64,000 nucleotides of DNA, taken from contig QXJR01000010.1 in the NCBI GenBank assembly GCA_020975725.1, positions 1 through 64,000 on the forward strand, in the 5' to 3' direction. The notes under the pieces are model-generated. The model made no database searches. It had not been told where the DNA came from and saw nothing but the letters and a program-made list of their open reading frames with translations. The stretch comes from Picocystis sp. L7 (taxonomy: Eukaryota; Chlorophyta; Picocystophyceae; Picocystales; Picocystaceae). Shown one piece after another: positions 52,506 through 61,317 of this stretch. The position numbers and the translations under genes are program-made. How positions within the stretch are numbered: position 1 is the stretch's first letter; every line of letters starts with the position of its first letter.

Positions 52506-55295
52506 GAAACACTGGGAGCAACACGCCCTGGATTTTTGCAAAGGGCTCCTCGTATTTCTCTTCAAAAGCTGAAATGCAAAACTGTCAAGCTGTCTCTCAG
52601 TTGGTCGACTCAGAATCCGTTCTTTTGCGAATGAAAAAGCAGCGACAAGCCATTTCTGCAGAAGACAGTCTCAACATACACACTGGCTCATGCAGTGAAC
52701 ACTATTTTCTCGGATGGCACAAAGTCACCTTGTTTGTTAGTTTCCGCTGTTGTTCTAAAGTCAAGAGCCTTTTCAGGGGCTGATACCATTGACGTCCTCA
52801 ACCGCTTGGTTGGAAAGAATATATCCCACCATCTCCACCAGAATGGACATCACAACCATATCAGAGTGTTTTAACGCTGCAGGGCTGGCCCAACCAGCAA
52901 ATTTTTTTGTTGGTAATGATGCTGCGCGGGACCATCTTCTGACGGTGTTGCTTTGGAAAATACTTGACTCACGGGTGATTGGAGCAAAGTGCATCAAATC
53001 ATCAAAGCAAATCAAGATTGAGCCTGTATGCGTTCTCAAGATAGCCGAGGAACCTACCCCGCATCAACATCCATATGTTTGAGCATAATCTGGTGCTTGA
53101 CTCTGGCCTTCAGTAAGTAATGAACGTGTTGCCTTTATTGAGCGTCAGTCTTGCATGTCGTAAATGCATCCAGGCATATGTATCTTTTGCAGCATGTTTG
53201 GCAAACAAGAACATGGTCACATTGGAGGAATCTAGCGTACGAGGGCATCGGCGTGTAAAAGTGAAGTACTTTTAGATGGTCACCACACCATCACAATCAG
53301 GAGAGCGTTTCGACAAAGATACGTTTCGTCTATTGCATGAACATATGCCTCGAGCAAACCCATCGAGTGACAACGGTTTCTGGGAAACCTGGAAAAGGCT
53401 GCATGCAATGCGATTTGGGAGAAACAAGAAGAGCCAGACTCCAAGCGATTGCTTCTCATACATCGCGTGCTATAGTCACGTACCCTCCTACAGCACTCAA
53501 CGCAACGAGGGTCAACTAGCTCCCCGCCAAGATGGCTCAGAGCAACTTGATTTTCAAGAGAAGGGCACCAAGGTCACCACATGGGATGCGTTTCTTTATT
53601 GCACCATTGAAATATGAATGCGCCAATGCCATTTACAACGCAGCTTCTTCTCCTACAGTATGTTCTCACTAGCCCGGGCTAACCACGCCCCCACCCAATG
53701 CAAGACGAGGAGATGTTTCTCCTTGTTTGAAACCACTAGTATCAAGCGCATTCTAAGAGTGGAAAGACCATCTCATGTGTCTATGCAGAGCCAATTGGTG
53801 GCACGGAGCTCCACGAGTGGACAACCATTCGGTGAAGGATTCGCCTGATACTATATCTTTCTTGTGCTTTGATGGACACATTCCATTGAGATGATGCTCG
53901 AGGGCCCAATTCAGTAGTTGGAGAGTCACGAGCAACCGATACAGGCACTATTGCTCATGTATTAGGTTGTTTGTTACCATTTCGATAGACCAAACATCGA
54001 CCCTACTTCCATGGGTTATGGGTAGCGATGAATCGTGTTGGCTTTTCGATTTCAAAGCTTTTAGGTGGATCGGATAATTTTGGTGAGTTGTACAACATCT
54101 ACCCTCATTCTTACCACGATAACGTGATGAAGTTTGTCAATAGTACTCCTATAGGTTATTGGCTGGAGAGTTGCTTCAACAAGCAATGCATCGAATGCCA
54201 AACTTTGACGAAGCCTTATCCTAGCAAGTAACGCCATGCACTATCTCTGTCCTACGATAGCAAAAGGCAAACCGAGCCGTGACAAGGACTCCTCGAAAGC
54301 GACGAGATTGCTCGAATTAGCTATGGCTTTGGTAGTTTTGCCTTTCACGTGTTCAGGTGAATATGACCCACATTCAAAGGAGGAAGCAAAGACCGGAATT
54401 TTCCAACTTCACAGAGTTGCCCGCGTTGGTGGTTTCACTTACAAAGTCCAATTGCCGTTACTCACTTCTTGGAACAATTGCAAAAGAACATCGTGCAAAG
54501 AGACACGGTCGAATCTCGAAGTTCTCACGCCAAAAAAAGTCTACACGTGTCGTATCGCTCTATACAACGCTTTGGAAAGACTATTCTTGGTTGATCGAAT
54601 TCTTTCGGGATGTTTTCAACTTGGCGGTGCTTCGAAAGCAGATCGTGTCGAGTACACTGATTCGACCATTCATTCTTTTGACCGAAACTACGTTTGCTCG
54701 AAACCTCCAAGTAGCCAATCGATTTGTGTGTGTAGCTTGGTTTCTTTTTGGATATTCTCTTGGACGTGCAAGTTTACTGATAGCGGAGAGTCGTGCCCGA
54801 GTGGCTCTCTATATGAACTTCCACGGCAATCGATATCGTTTTGAAGATCTCGAGTGGACTTGGATATTGAATGGGAGGAACTTGATGGGGCAATCTGATG
54901 TCCTACTCATAGGTCGCGACTTCAGGGGCACGTACTATGAAACAAAGCCGATGGGGGGCACGCGAGGAAAGATTTCAGTGTAAGGATGAGATCTTGCATG
55001 CTATAGCGAGAATCCGAATATCGGTTCAGGAGAACTCAGACTTGAAAATAGGAAACAGTTCGGTTTGTTCTTGAGAAAAACTTGAAGTCAATCATTAAGC
55101 GATGAACGTCGCCGTGGGCAAATACAAAACCCCACAGTCCAAACTGTAGCCAACCACGTCAGGAGGATGGCGAGGTTGAACTCTTGGCCATGCAAGTGGT
55201 CGGCTGCAGTCTCTGTGTCCAATGGTAGAGCATTCAATGTCCGTCCAAGGCTCCCCTGCTACAGTCTACCTATTTACAGTAGGGCGAGACACCAG
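52506..55295. other. 2.8 kb without a recognised gene
   Basis: Moderate-GC sequence between the Tim22-like and Mpv17-like genes. Open frames of 60-200 codons on both strands (for example 54236-54844 and 54357-54983) show no motif, membrane pattern or repeat that I recognise. Unspliced exons of an unknown gene are possible. No tandem or dispersed repeat is obvious. Confidence 0.4.
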
Positions 55296-56103
55296 TCACT
55301 CTTCCCCGAGTTCCTCCTTGCGCTTGGCATCAAAGGAGCCTTGCATCACGCTCAGAACTGTGGTCCAGACAAAGCTCACAGCAGCAACAAAAGGGATCCT
55401 GTAATGCATGGGAACCACGGCGAAATTCACAATCTGGCAAGGTACCCAAATCATCCACAGTTGTTTCACGGATTCCCGGAACTCAGTGGTATACTTGCTC
55501 CAAACCCATTCCCAGTTTCTTCCCTCGACTGCAGCCTTGATACTGTAAAAGACTGGAAAGTAAACGAAGGGATGGTGGATGGCCTGATCCAAAAACACCT
55601 TTGCGGCGACGGTCACTCCGTAGCCGTAATTGGCCTTCAATGGCGCACAAAGCTTGTGAAACAGCTTGTTGTAGAGCCAGTACTGTCCTAGACTAAGGTA
55701 CAGGAATCCGAAAGTACAGAACCCAGCATTTCTCCTCCAGTCTATGTCCTCCCTTTTCTCGATCAGCTGCAGGTGGTTTCGTTCGTCGGCGAGTTGTTCG
55801 AGAGTACCGGTCAGCCGTTGCACTTGGCTCGTTCGGATTTCGAGTCGTTCGAGTTCCACTCACTTTCTGTGCCATGATATCTGCCACGCTCGTCTTGACC
55901 ACGGTAATCATGGAGCCAAAGATGACTGGATGTTTCTTTGCGTAGGAGGAGACGGCCTCTCGGGCTGCCTGGATGGCCGAAGCGGGCGCGGCCGCTTCGG
56001 GCGCTCCGGCCACTGCTTCTCCCACCACGTGTGTGGCGTTGGACGATTTCCCACGCACGATCAGACCGCGGGCGAGCGTGCGAGCTGCCGTGCGTGCCGC
56101 CAT
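55296..56103 (-). CDS. Mpv17/PMP22-family membrane protein, two exons
   Basis: Exon 1 is 56103-55864 (80 codons, MAARTAARTLARGLIVRG: an Arg/Ala-rich, mitochondrial-type presequence, then YAKKHPVIFGSM...ADIMAQK). The intron is 55863-55767, 97 nt, GTGAGT...CACCTGCAG, phase 0. Exon 2 runs from 55766 to a TGA at 55296 (LIEKREDIDWRRN, QYWLYNKLF, then WVPCQIVNFAVVP and FVWTTVLS). The spliced product is 236 residues, typical for the family. The join restores the standard QK-LIEKREDIDWRR stretch, which fixes the intron. Known members are small four-helix proteins of the mitochondrial inner or peroxisomal membrane, linked to mitochondrial DNA maintenance and pore activity. The exact role here is unknown. 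Confidence 0.93.
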
Positions 56104-57331
56104 CTTTCCTGGTGTTGGCGCGCACCAGCAACTGGAAGACTAGGCGGTGCCTGGCACCCCCCAGGCCCCCGTCCGTAGACCATCTGCCGCCGAGGACGTG
56201 GTTCCTTCTGGTTCGTCCTCGGCAGCATCGGTTGGATCTCGGGGGATGCGTGTTCCTTCCGAACGTGTGGGCCAGAACGTTCGCAACCCGTCGAGGTCCC
56301 CTGGTCTTTTTCTTTCTTCGATCGGTGAGGGAGAGGGAGGGGGAGGGTTTTCAAGAGTCCCACTACGTCCCCACCCCCCTTCCCCTCGGGTTGGCCCCCC
56401 GTCCCACCAACCCGTACCGTACCAGGGGGAAGGGGGGGGTCGTTGTACCACGTTCGAAGAAAGCTCGTGAAATGTCGGGGAGGGAGAAACACCAGGACAC
56501 GATCGACATAAGCGATGGATCCCGTTTGCGTGTGTTCCAAATCAAATCTTGGCTGCCACGAAGGGGTTTCCCAAGCCCCTCCCATCCCCACCCGTGCTCC
56601 TTCGATGGGGCCAAGGTGGTACCGCGAGCATTGCCCCTGGATCCCTGAGGTGCGGGGAAAATTGATGTATGCAGATAACCCTTCGAATCTATATTAGAGA
56701 GCAATCTCGTCGTTAATCAGAGCGTGCCTACCACAGGTCCGGAAAGGGCAGGTACTGGTTACTGAACCTTCAACACGCTACGACTGTCATTGAGTGTGGT
56801 ATGTAGACTCAGCATTCCTCATTGCAGTGGAGGAAGTGGCCTACAGAAAGTTCCTGTTGTACCGCTTCCCATGGTGGCTTCCACAAGCCCACATGCAGCA
56901 GCTGATTTGCGCCAGGCGGCGTCTGCATCCACGGCGGATTGCTTGGGTCTTTCCCGATGCGAAATGCTTGCTCTGCACGCCCATACGCGCTTCAGCACAT
57001 GACGGAAGGGAGTCGAGAGGAACGCACCGTACGCCCATGCCGTAAACATCACCGCACCACAGCATGGTAGGAGAGGTGTTGGAGGACCTGGGAGACATGC
57101 ACTTTGACCCGAAATAACCTGCAGGAGTAGCATAGGAGGAACGTTCGCAGGAGGGAAGCCACATGTCTAAGAGCCTGGTGTGCCTGCACATCTTGCGAAA
57201 GACGCCTGGTCAGGGAAGGCCGCAACATGCAGTTCTAGAATCACATGGTCGCACAGACGAGATAACTCATAGGCATACAACGATGCGACCATAATTTACA
57301 GGCGAAGGAAGAATAATCTTTTATCGGACGT
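56104..57331. other. Upstream region of the Mpv17-like gene; no gene recognised
   Basis: Holds the Mpv17-like promoter at its left end and the downstream region of the decarboxylase gene at its right. G-rich tracts lie near 56325-56440. Open frames of 80-230 codons on both strands show no motif. Confidence 0.45.
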
Positions 57332-58426
57332 TCAGGATTCTGCATTCATGAGATCTTCCTGAACGTCACCAGAGAGGTCCGTCTGCATGTACTCCTGCGT
57401 CGTGGGCAATTGGAGGACAATGACGTGGGATTCTTGAACCTCTACCTTGATGTTGCTGGCCTTTAAATCCAGCAGGTGCCCCCCTTTCTTGCATTCCTCG
57501 TCAATAAAGTGCAGATGAAAACCTGGCACGTGCAAGTTGGCAAGAAACGATGGCGTGTAAAAACCTACAAGAGATCCTTCGATGTTCTCGAACTCGAATA
57601 CAGTTTGCCTCTTTGCCGCATCGACCAGCGTCTGATTTCCCTGTGTTTTGGAAACGGCCCTGGTTTTGACGTACTGGAAGTTCCCGGTGATCCGTAAAGC
57701 ATACACCACGTTTGGCGACTCGAAGAGGGACTCGATGGCCGCCTTGAACACCGACCATCCGACGAAGCTTTCCTCGAAGTAGGTTTCCTGCACCACAGCA
57801 GGATCGAAGTCTGTGAGGCATACAAACGGCGTTTTGGTGAGTGGATCGACCCTTTGGGTGGATCCATCTTCTCGAAGTTGATACACCTGTCCGTCAACGA
57901 TGACGGCCTCGCCGTCCAGTTGGTTGAAGGTACCTAGTCCGAAGTTCCCGTATTTCAAGAGGTCTGCAAAGGTGGTGATATCGGTGATGACCCCTTCCAC
58001 GAGTGCATTGATGGGTGCACTAATGTACAGAGGTCTTCCTTTCCTCTTCTTCCGGACCTGGCTGGATACGTTTCCTTTTTGCCTCCAGCTTTTGAGGGCC
58101 GCTCGAAAGGAGTCGCAAGCGTCGATCGTTCCTTCGATGCTTTTCCTTCCGCTGGACGTGGACCTCATCGACGTGGACGAGAAGGTCCCGGACCTTTCGG
58201 CTTCAAGCGAAAACATCCGCTCGGCCTGTTTCTTCCAACGTTCCTTGGCCTTTTCCGAGGCCTCCTGTTTCCTGGCGTGCTGCACGTACAACGTTCCCAA
58301 CGCACAAGCGGTTCCTGCGACCGCCACGGCGCTCCACACCCACGCTTTCGAGGAGGTGGACGTGCTGCTGTCCGCCATGCTGGCACACCTGTCCAGTTTT
58401 CGTCGCAAGACCTCGTCTGGTTCCAT
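57332..58426 (-). CDS. Alpha-acetolactate decarboxylase, membrane-anchored
   Basis: 364 codons. Residues about 28-49 form one hydrophobic segment (AWVWSAVAVAGTACALGTLY), followed by a basic helical linker. The domain (about 133-350) matches bacterial acetolactate decarboxylase: LLKYGNFGLGTFNQLDGE (E173), YQLREDGS, FDPAVV, YALRITGNF (R245), GFYTPSFLANLHVPGFHLHF with H304 and H306, then KKGGHLLDL with H317, the three zinc ligands, and a C-terminal LPTTQEYMQ with Glu. Known enzymes convert acetolactate to acetoin and CO2. All key residues appear present, so activity is likely. Typical bacterial enzymes are 240-285 residues and soluble; the 130-residue N-terminal anchor is extra. Intronless. It ends in TGA. 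Confidence 0.92.
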   Translation of the reverse strand: MEPDEVLRRKLDRCASMADSSTSTSSKAWVWSAVAVAGTACALGTLYVQHARKQEASEKAKERWKKQAERMFSLEAERSGTFSSTSMRSTSSGRKSIEGTIDACDSFRAALKSWRQKGNVSSQVRKKRKGRPLYISAPINALVEGVITDITTFADLLKYGNFGLGTFNQLDGEAVIVDGQVYQLREDGSTQRVDPLTKTPFVCLTDFDPAVVQETYFEESFVGWSVFKAAIESLFESPNVVYALRITGNFQYVKTRAVSKTQGNQTLVDAAKRQTVFEFENIEGSLVGFYTPSFLANLHVPGFHLHFIDEECKKGGHLLDLKASNIKVEVQESHVIVLQLPTTQEYMQTDLSGDVQEDLMNAES

Positions 58427-59203
58427 TCAAGAGGTCGGTGCCACTGCCCCCTCCCGGCACAAGGGGAGAGATTCAGAAGCCATCCACGTGGCCCCAGCGA
58501 CTTTCACCCGGACATTCGAGGAGCGAGACCGGGCCACCGGGGGGTACCTGCCACAGGAAGGCGGGTTTGAGACGCGACCTTGTCCCACCGAGGGGGTCGG
58601 AGGGAATCGAACGGGTGAGTGACCCGATCTCGTGAGATCTTCACCCTTTCGGGCCCCTGTCCCACAAAAGCAATGGGTACCTCGTTGGTGGATCTCAGTG
58701 ACGTGCACGAGAACAGAGGGAATTGCGAAACATGAGAGGCCCAAGGGAGAAGGCCAAGAAGTAAGAAAACCAAACCAACACCCTGCCAAGCATGGCAATG
58801 GCGGATTTTTAACGAGGAACTGTTGCACCAATGCCAACCGTACTCCACAGCGCACTGGTCATGCTGAAAGCACATGGCCTATCGAAAGCCTAGGCAGTAC
58901 GGGAGGCCTCGGACAATACACCTGCATCGATCAAACTCCTGCATTAAGGAGCTTTCCCTCTTATTCCATCCTCCCCAGATCGAAAAAGCAACGAAGAACT
59001 TGCACGCTACGCCCACCTATGCCCGAGTGTTGCCAGAGAATGCGGCATGCGTCCATACGGCATAGAAGGTCCAGCTTAAACCAACGACCCCGCCGTGCCC
59101 GAGTTCAGTCTACGCGTGCAAGACCTTACAAGTTCAGGATCCTCTGGCCCGTTCTTTATAAGAGGGAGTCCTGCGTGCTCTCGCCTGGAACAGGAAGCAC
59201 CCA
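58427..59203. other. Intergenic; imperfect hairpin, no gene seen
   Basis: Between the decarboxylase start and the nucleoside hydrolase end. At 58613-58646 an imperfect hairpin (GGGTGA ... GATCTCGTGAGATC ... TCACCC) stands next to a TTCGATTCC phrase on the minus strand. No cloverleaf forms. Nothing else is recognised. Confidence 0.5.
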
Positions 59204-60190
59204 TCACGGGTCGGCCTCCTTGGCCTCCTCCCAACCCATGCGTTCTTTGACCAACTGGATGACCCCTTCTGCGTTTACCTCCATGGCCACCTGCACTGCA
59301 GGATGTCTTGTCCACTCGTTCTCTCCGATCCATTGGCGTTCCAAAGGATCCATGACGGTCATTCCCTTCCCCACGCCCTCGCGCAGCACTCGAATGATGC
59401 CCTGCTTCCACTTGCAAAGCCACGGCTTGAGGAGGATGGCAAACGCCGCAGGATCGTGCAGGTAGAACCCATTCATGTGATAGGATCGCTTGTGGTACCC
59501 AAGGTAAAAATCGGTGATTCGGTGGATGAAGGGTCCGTGTCCGGCTTGATGACGGTTCAGCTCCTCCCTGTCTTCTTCCTTGAACACGCAGCGGTGAGTG
59601 ACGTCCAATCCGACGGCAAATATGTTGCATCCACTGGAGAACACAATGTCTGCTGCATCTGGGTCTCCGAATATGTTGGCTTCTGCGGCAGGGTTGACGT
59701 TTCCGCTGACTTTGTACGCCCCACCCAGGACGACCACCCTGTGTATTTTTCGGTGCAGTTCTGGGTCCATTCGCAACGCTTCCGCCAAGTTGGTCAAGGG
59801 TCCGAGGCAGAGCAGATGCAATTTTTCCGAGTGTTGGTCGGCCATTCGCAACAGGAAGTCCGCTGCCCTTTCGGGTATGGGTTTGCCCTTGGGTTGGGGT
59901 GGATGGGTGTTGCCCAATCCATCGCTTCCGTGCACGAAATCCGCTACCCGATGGTGCACGGTTCCAGTGAGCGGTCCCAGCGCACCTCTGGCGATCGGCA
60001 CGTCTTCTCTTCCTGCCATTTCTCTCAGTCGTATGGCGTTTTCGGTAGCCATGGGCGTGCTTAGGTTTCCGAACACGGTGGTGATTCCCAGCAGTTCCAC
60101 TTCCGGCGATTGGAAGGCCATGAGGATGGCCATGGCATCGTCGATTCCAGGATCGGTGTCGATCACCAGCTTCATCTTTTCCGTCGCCAT
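59204..60190 (-). CDS. Inosine-uridine-preferring nucleoside hydrolase
   Basis: 328 codons. The start at MATEKMK is chosen because the frame upstream runs through low-complexity repeats and overlaps the divergent gene. It shows the hallmark DTDPGIDDA (residues 11-19, metal and ribose binding), TTVFGN, LLCLGPLTNLA, VVVLGGA, NPAAEANIFGDPDAA, GLDVTHR and HDPAA (H245, D246). Length and order fit the IunH/URH family. Known members cleave the N-glycosidic bond of purine and pyrimidine nucleosides for salvage, usually in the cytosol. All catalytic motifs are present. Intronless, ending in TGA. It is divergent from the RRM gene, 312 bp apart. Confidence 0.95.
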   Translation of the reverse strand: MATEKMKLVIDTDPGIDDAMAILMAFQSPEVELLGITTVFGNLSTPMATENAIRLREMAGREDVPIARGALGPLTGTVHHRVADFVHGSDGLGNTHPPQPKGKPIPERAADFLLRMADQHSEKLHLLCLGPLTNLAEALRMDPELHRKIHRVVVLGGAYKVSGNVNPAAEANIFGDPDAADIVFSSGCNIFAVGLDVTHRCVFKEEDREELNRHQAGHGPFIHRITDFYLGYHKRSYHMNGFYLHDPAAFAILLKPWLCKWKQGIIRVLREGVGKGMTVMDPLERQWIGENEWTRHPAVQVAMEVNAEGVIQLVKERMGWEEAKEADP

Positions 60191-60502
60191 GCGACGTCGC
60201 CACGTGTCGGTCCTCGTTCGCTCCACCTCTCCCCTTCCCCTCCCCCTCCGATCGAGCGGGGGTGGTGGTGGGAGTGGGGGTGAGTTTTTTCTCTCCTGCC
60301 CTTCCCCTCCCCCTTCGATCGATCGTGGGCGGTGGATGTGGGGGTGAGTTTTTCCTCTCCTCCCCTTCCCCTCCCCCTCCGATCGATCGGGGGTGGTGGG
60401 AGTGGGGGTGAGTTTTTTCTCTCCTGCCTCGAGGAGGGGGTGGGACCGAGAGAAAGAGGGTGCGAATATTCGCATGGTAGGCGCAGGACAGAACCGACGA
60501 AG
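60191..60502. promoter_or_regulatory. Divergent promoter region with three tandem G/C-rich units
   Basis: 312 bp between two divergent starts. About 60227-60427 holds three imperfect units of 62-72 bp, each with CCCCTTCCCCTCCCCCT, GATCGATCG (GATCGAGCG in the first) and GGGGGTGAGTTTTT. These probably contain the promoters of both genes. Confidence 0.6.
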
Positions 60503-61168
60503 ATGAGCATGTCGCGTGCGTCTCGCGCGTTCCGCCTCGCATGGAACGCACGTGCGGCGTGGAGGGGGTTCGCAGAAGGAGGAGAAACAGGACAAGAAGC
60601 GGTGAGAGTGGCCAACATGCCCAGGAGAGCCACGGCAAACGACCTGCTGCGCGTGCTGCCCAACACACAACTGCAGGAAACGGACGTGGTGCGGGAGTAC
60701 GATCAACAGCTGCGTCCTGCCGCGTGGTTCGTCATGACCAAGGAAGGAGAACAGACGCAAAAAGTCGCCAACGCAGACGAAAGCTTCGTGGGAACGCGAA
60801 AAGTGCGCATGAAAGCCATGTCGGGACTGCCGGAAGCCGTGAAGGAAACCCTGCAAGAGCTGGAACGCGGCGGACCGATCGAAAACTGCGTGCTCGTCAC
60901 CAACGTGCCACAGGAAGCCACATCAGAAGACGTCGAATTGCTCTTCTACGGGTTCCACCTGCAAGGGGATGTCCTCCTCTTCCAAGACAATTGGAAGAAA
61001 GAAGTGCCTGCGGTCGCGCGTGTGCAACGAAACACACACCCGGAACGAGGAGCCTCCAGGAGAGCACTCGTGAGGCTCGAATCGCCCCGAGAAGTGTACC
61101 GAGCGCTGCTGGAGAGACACAACCAGTTCGTGTGCAATCGATGCGTTCAGCTGCAGCCGCTGCGTTGA
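60503..61168 (+). CDS. Two-RRM RNA-binding protein, probably mitochondrial
   Basis: 221 codons. The start at MSMSRASRAFRLAWNARAAW is preferred since it gives a typical Arg/Ser/Ala amphipathic presequence for mitochondria. RRM-like domain 1 covers about residues 34-105 (VRVANMPRRATANDLL, RNP2-like; FVGTRKVRMKAM end). RRM-like domain 2 covers about 128-220 (CVLVTNVPQEATSEDVELLF; ALVRLESPREVYRALLERHN). The RNP1 aromatic residues are weak, so both are divergent RRMs. Function is inferred: organellar RNA processing or translation. Intronless, ending in TGA. It runs convergently with the next gene, 149 bp apart. Confidence 0.7.
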   Translation: MSMSRASRAFRLAWNARAAWRGFAEGGETGQEAVRVANMPRRATANDLLRVLPNTQLQETDVVREYDQQLRPAAWFVMTKEGEQTQKVANADESFVGTRKVRMKAMSGLPEAVKETLQELERGGPIENCVLVTNVPQEATSEDVELLFYGFHLQGDVLLFQDNWKKEVPAVARVQRNTHPERGASRRALVRLESPREVYRALLERHNQFVCNRCVQLQPLR

Positions 61169-61317
61169 ACGAATCCACCAAGAACGAAACGAACCGCCAA
61201 GGTGGGAAGGGCCATGGAGGTAGAGAGGAAGGTCGCCCCTGTGCAAAAATGCAGGCTGGACGACCATGGGGGTCCTTCTTATTACGATAGCAACGTACCA
61301 GGCCCGCAAGTCCTGCC

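Noticed and set aside
55222-55260. tRNA-like D-arm (CCAATGGTAGAGCATTC)
   Set aside because: It resembles an A-box, but there is no matching T-arm or acceptor stem downstream.
55938-56648. 236-codon plus-strand frame over the Mpv17-like start
   Set aside because: It is a shadow of the minus-strand exon and GC-rich promoter, with no motif.
58590-58660. tRNA gene on the minus strand
   Set aside because: A TTCGATTCC B-box-like phrase and a hairpin are present, but T-stem and acceptor stems do not pair, so no cloverleaf forms.
59076-60668. 530-codon frame antisense and out of frame to the nucleoside hydrolase
   Set aside because: It overlaps a clear enzyme gene in another frame, is His/Arg/Pro-rich and has no domain.
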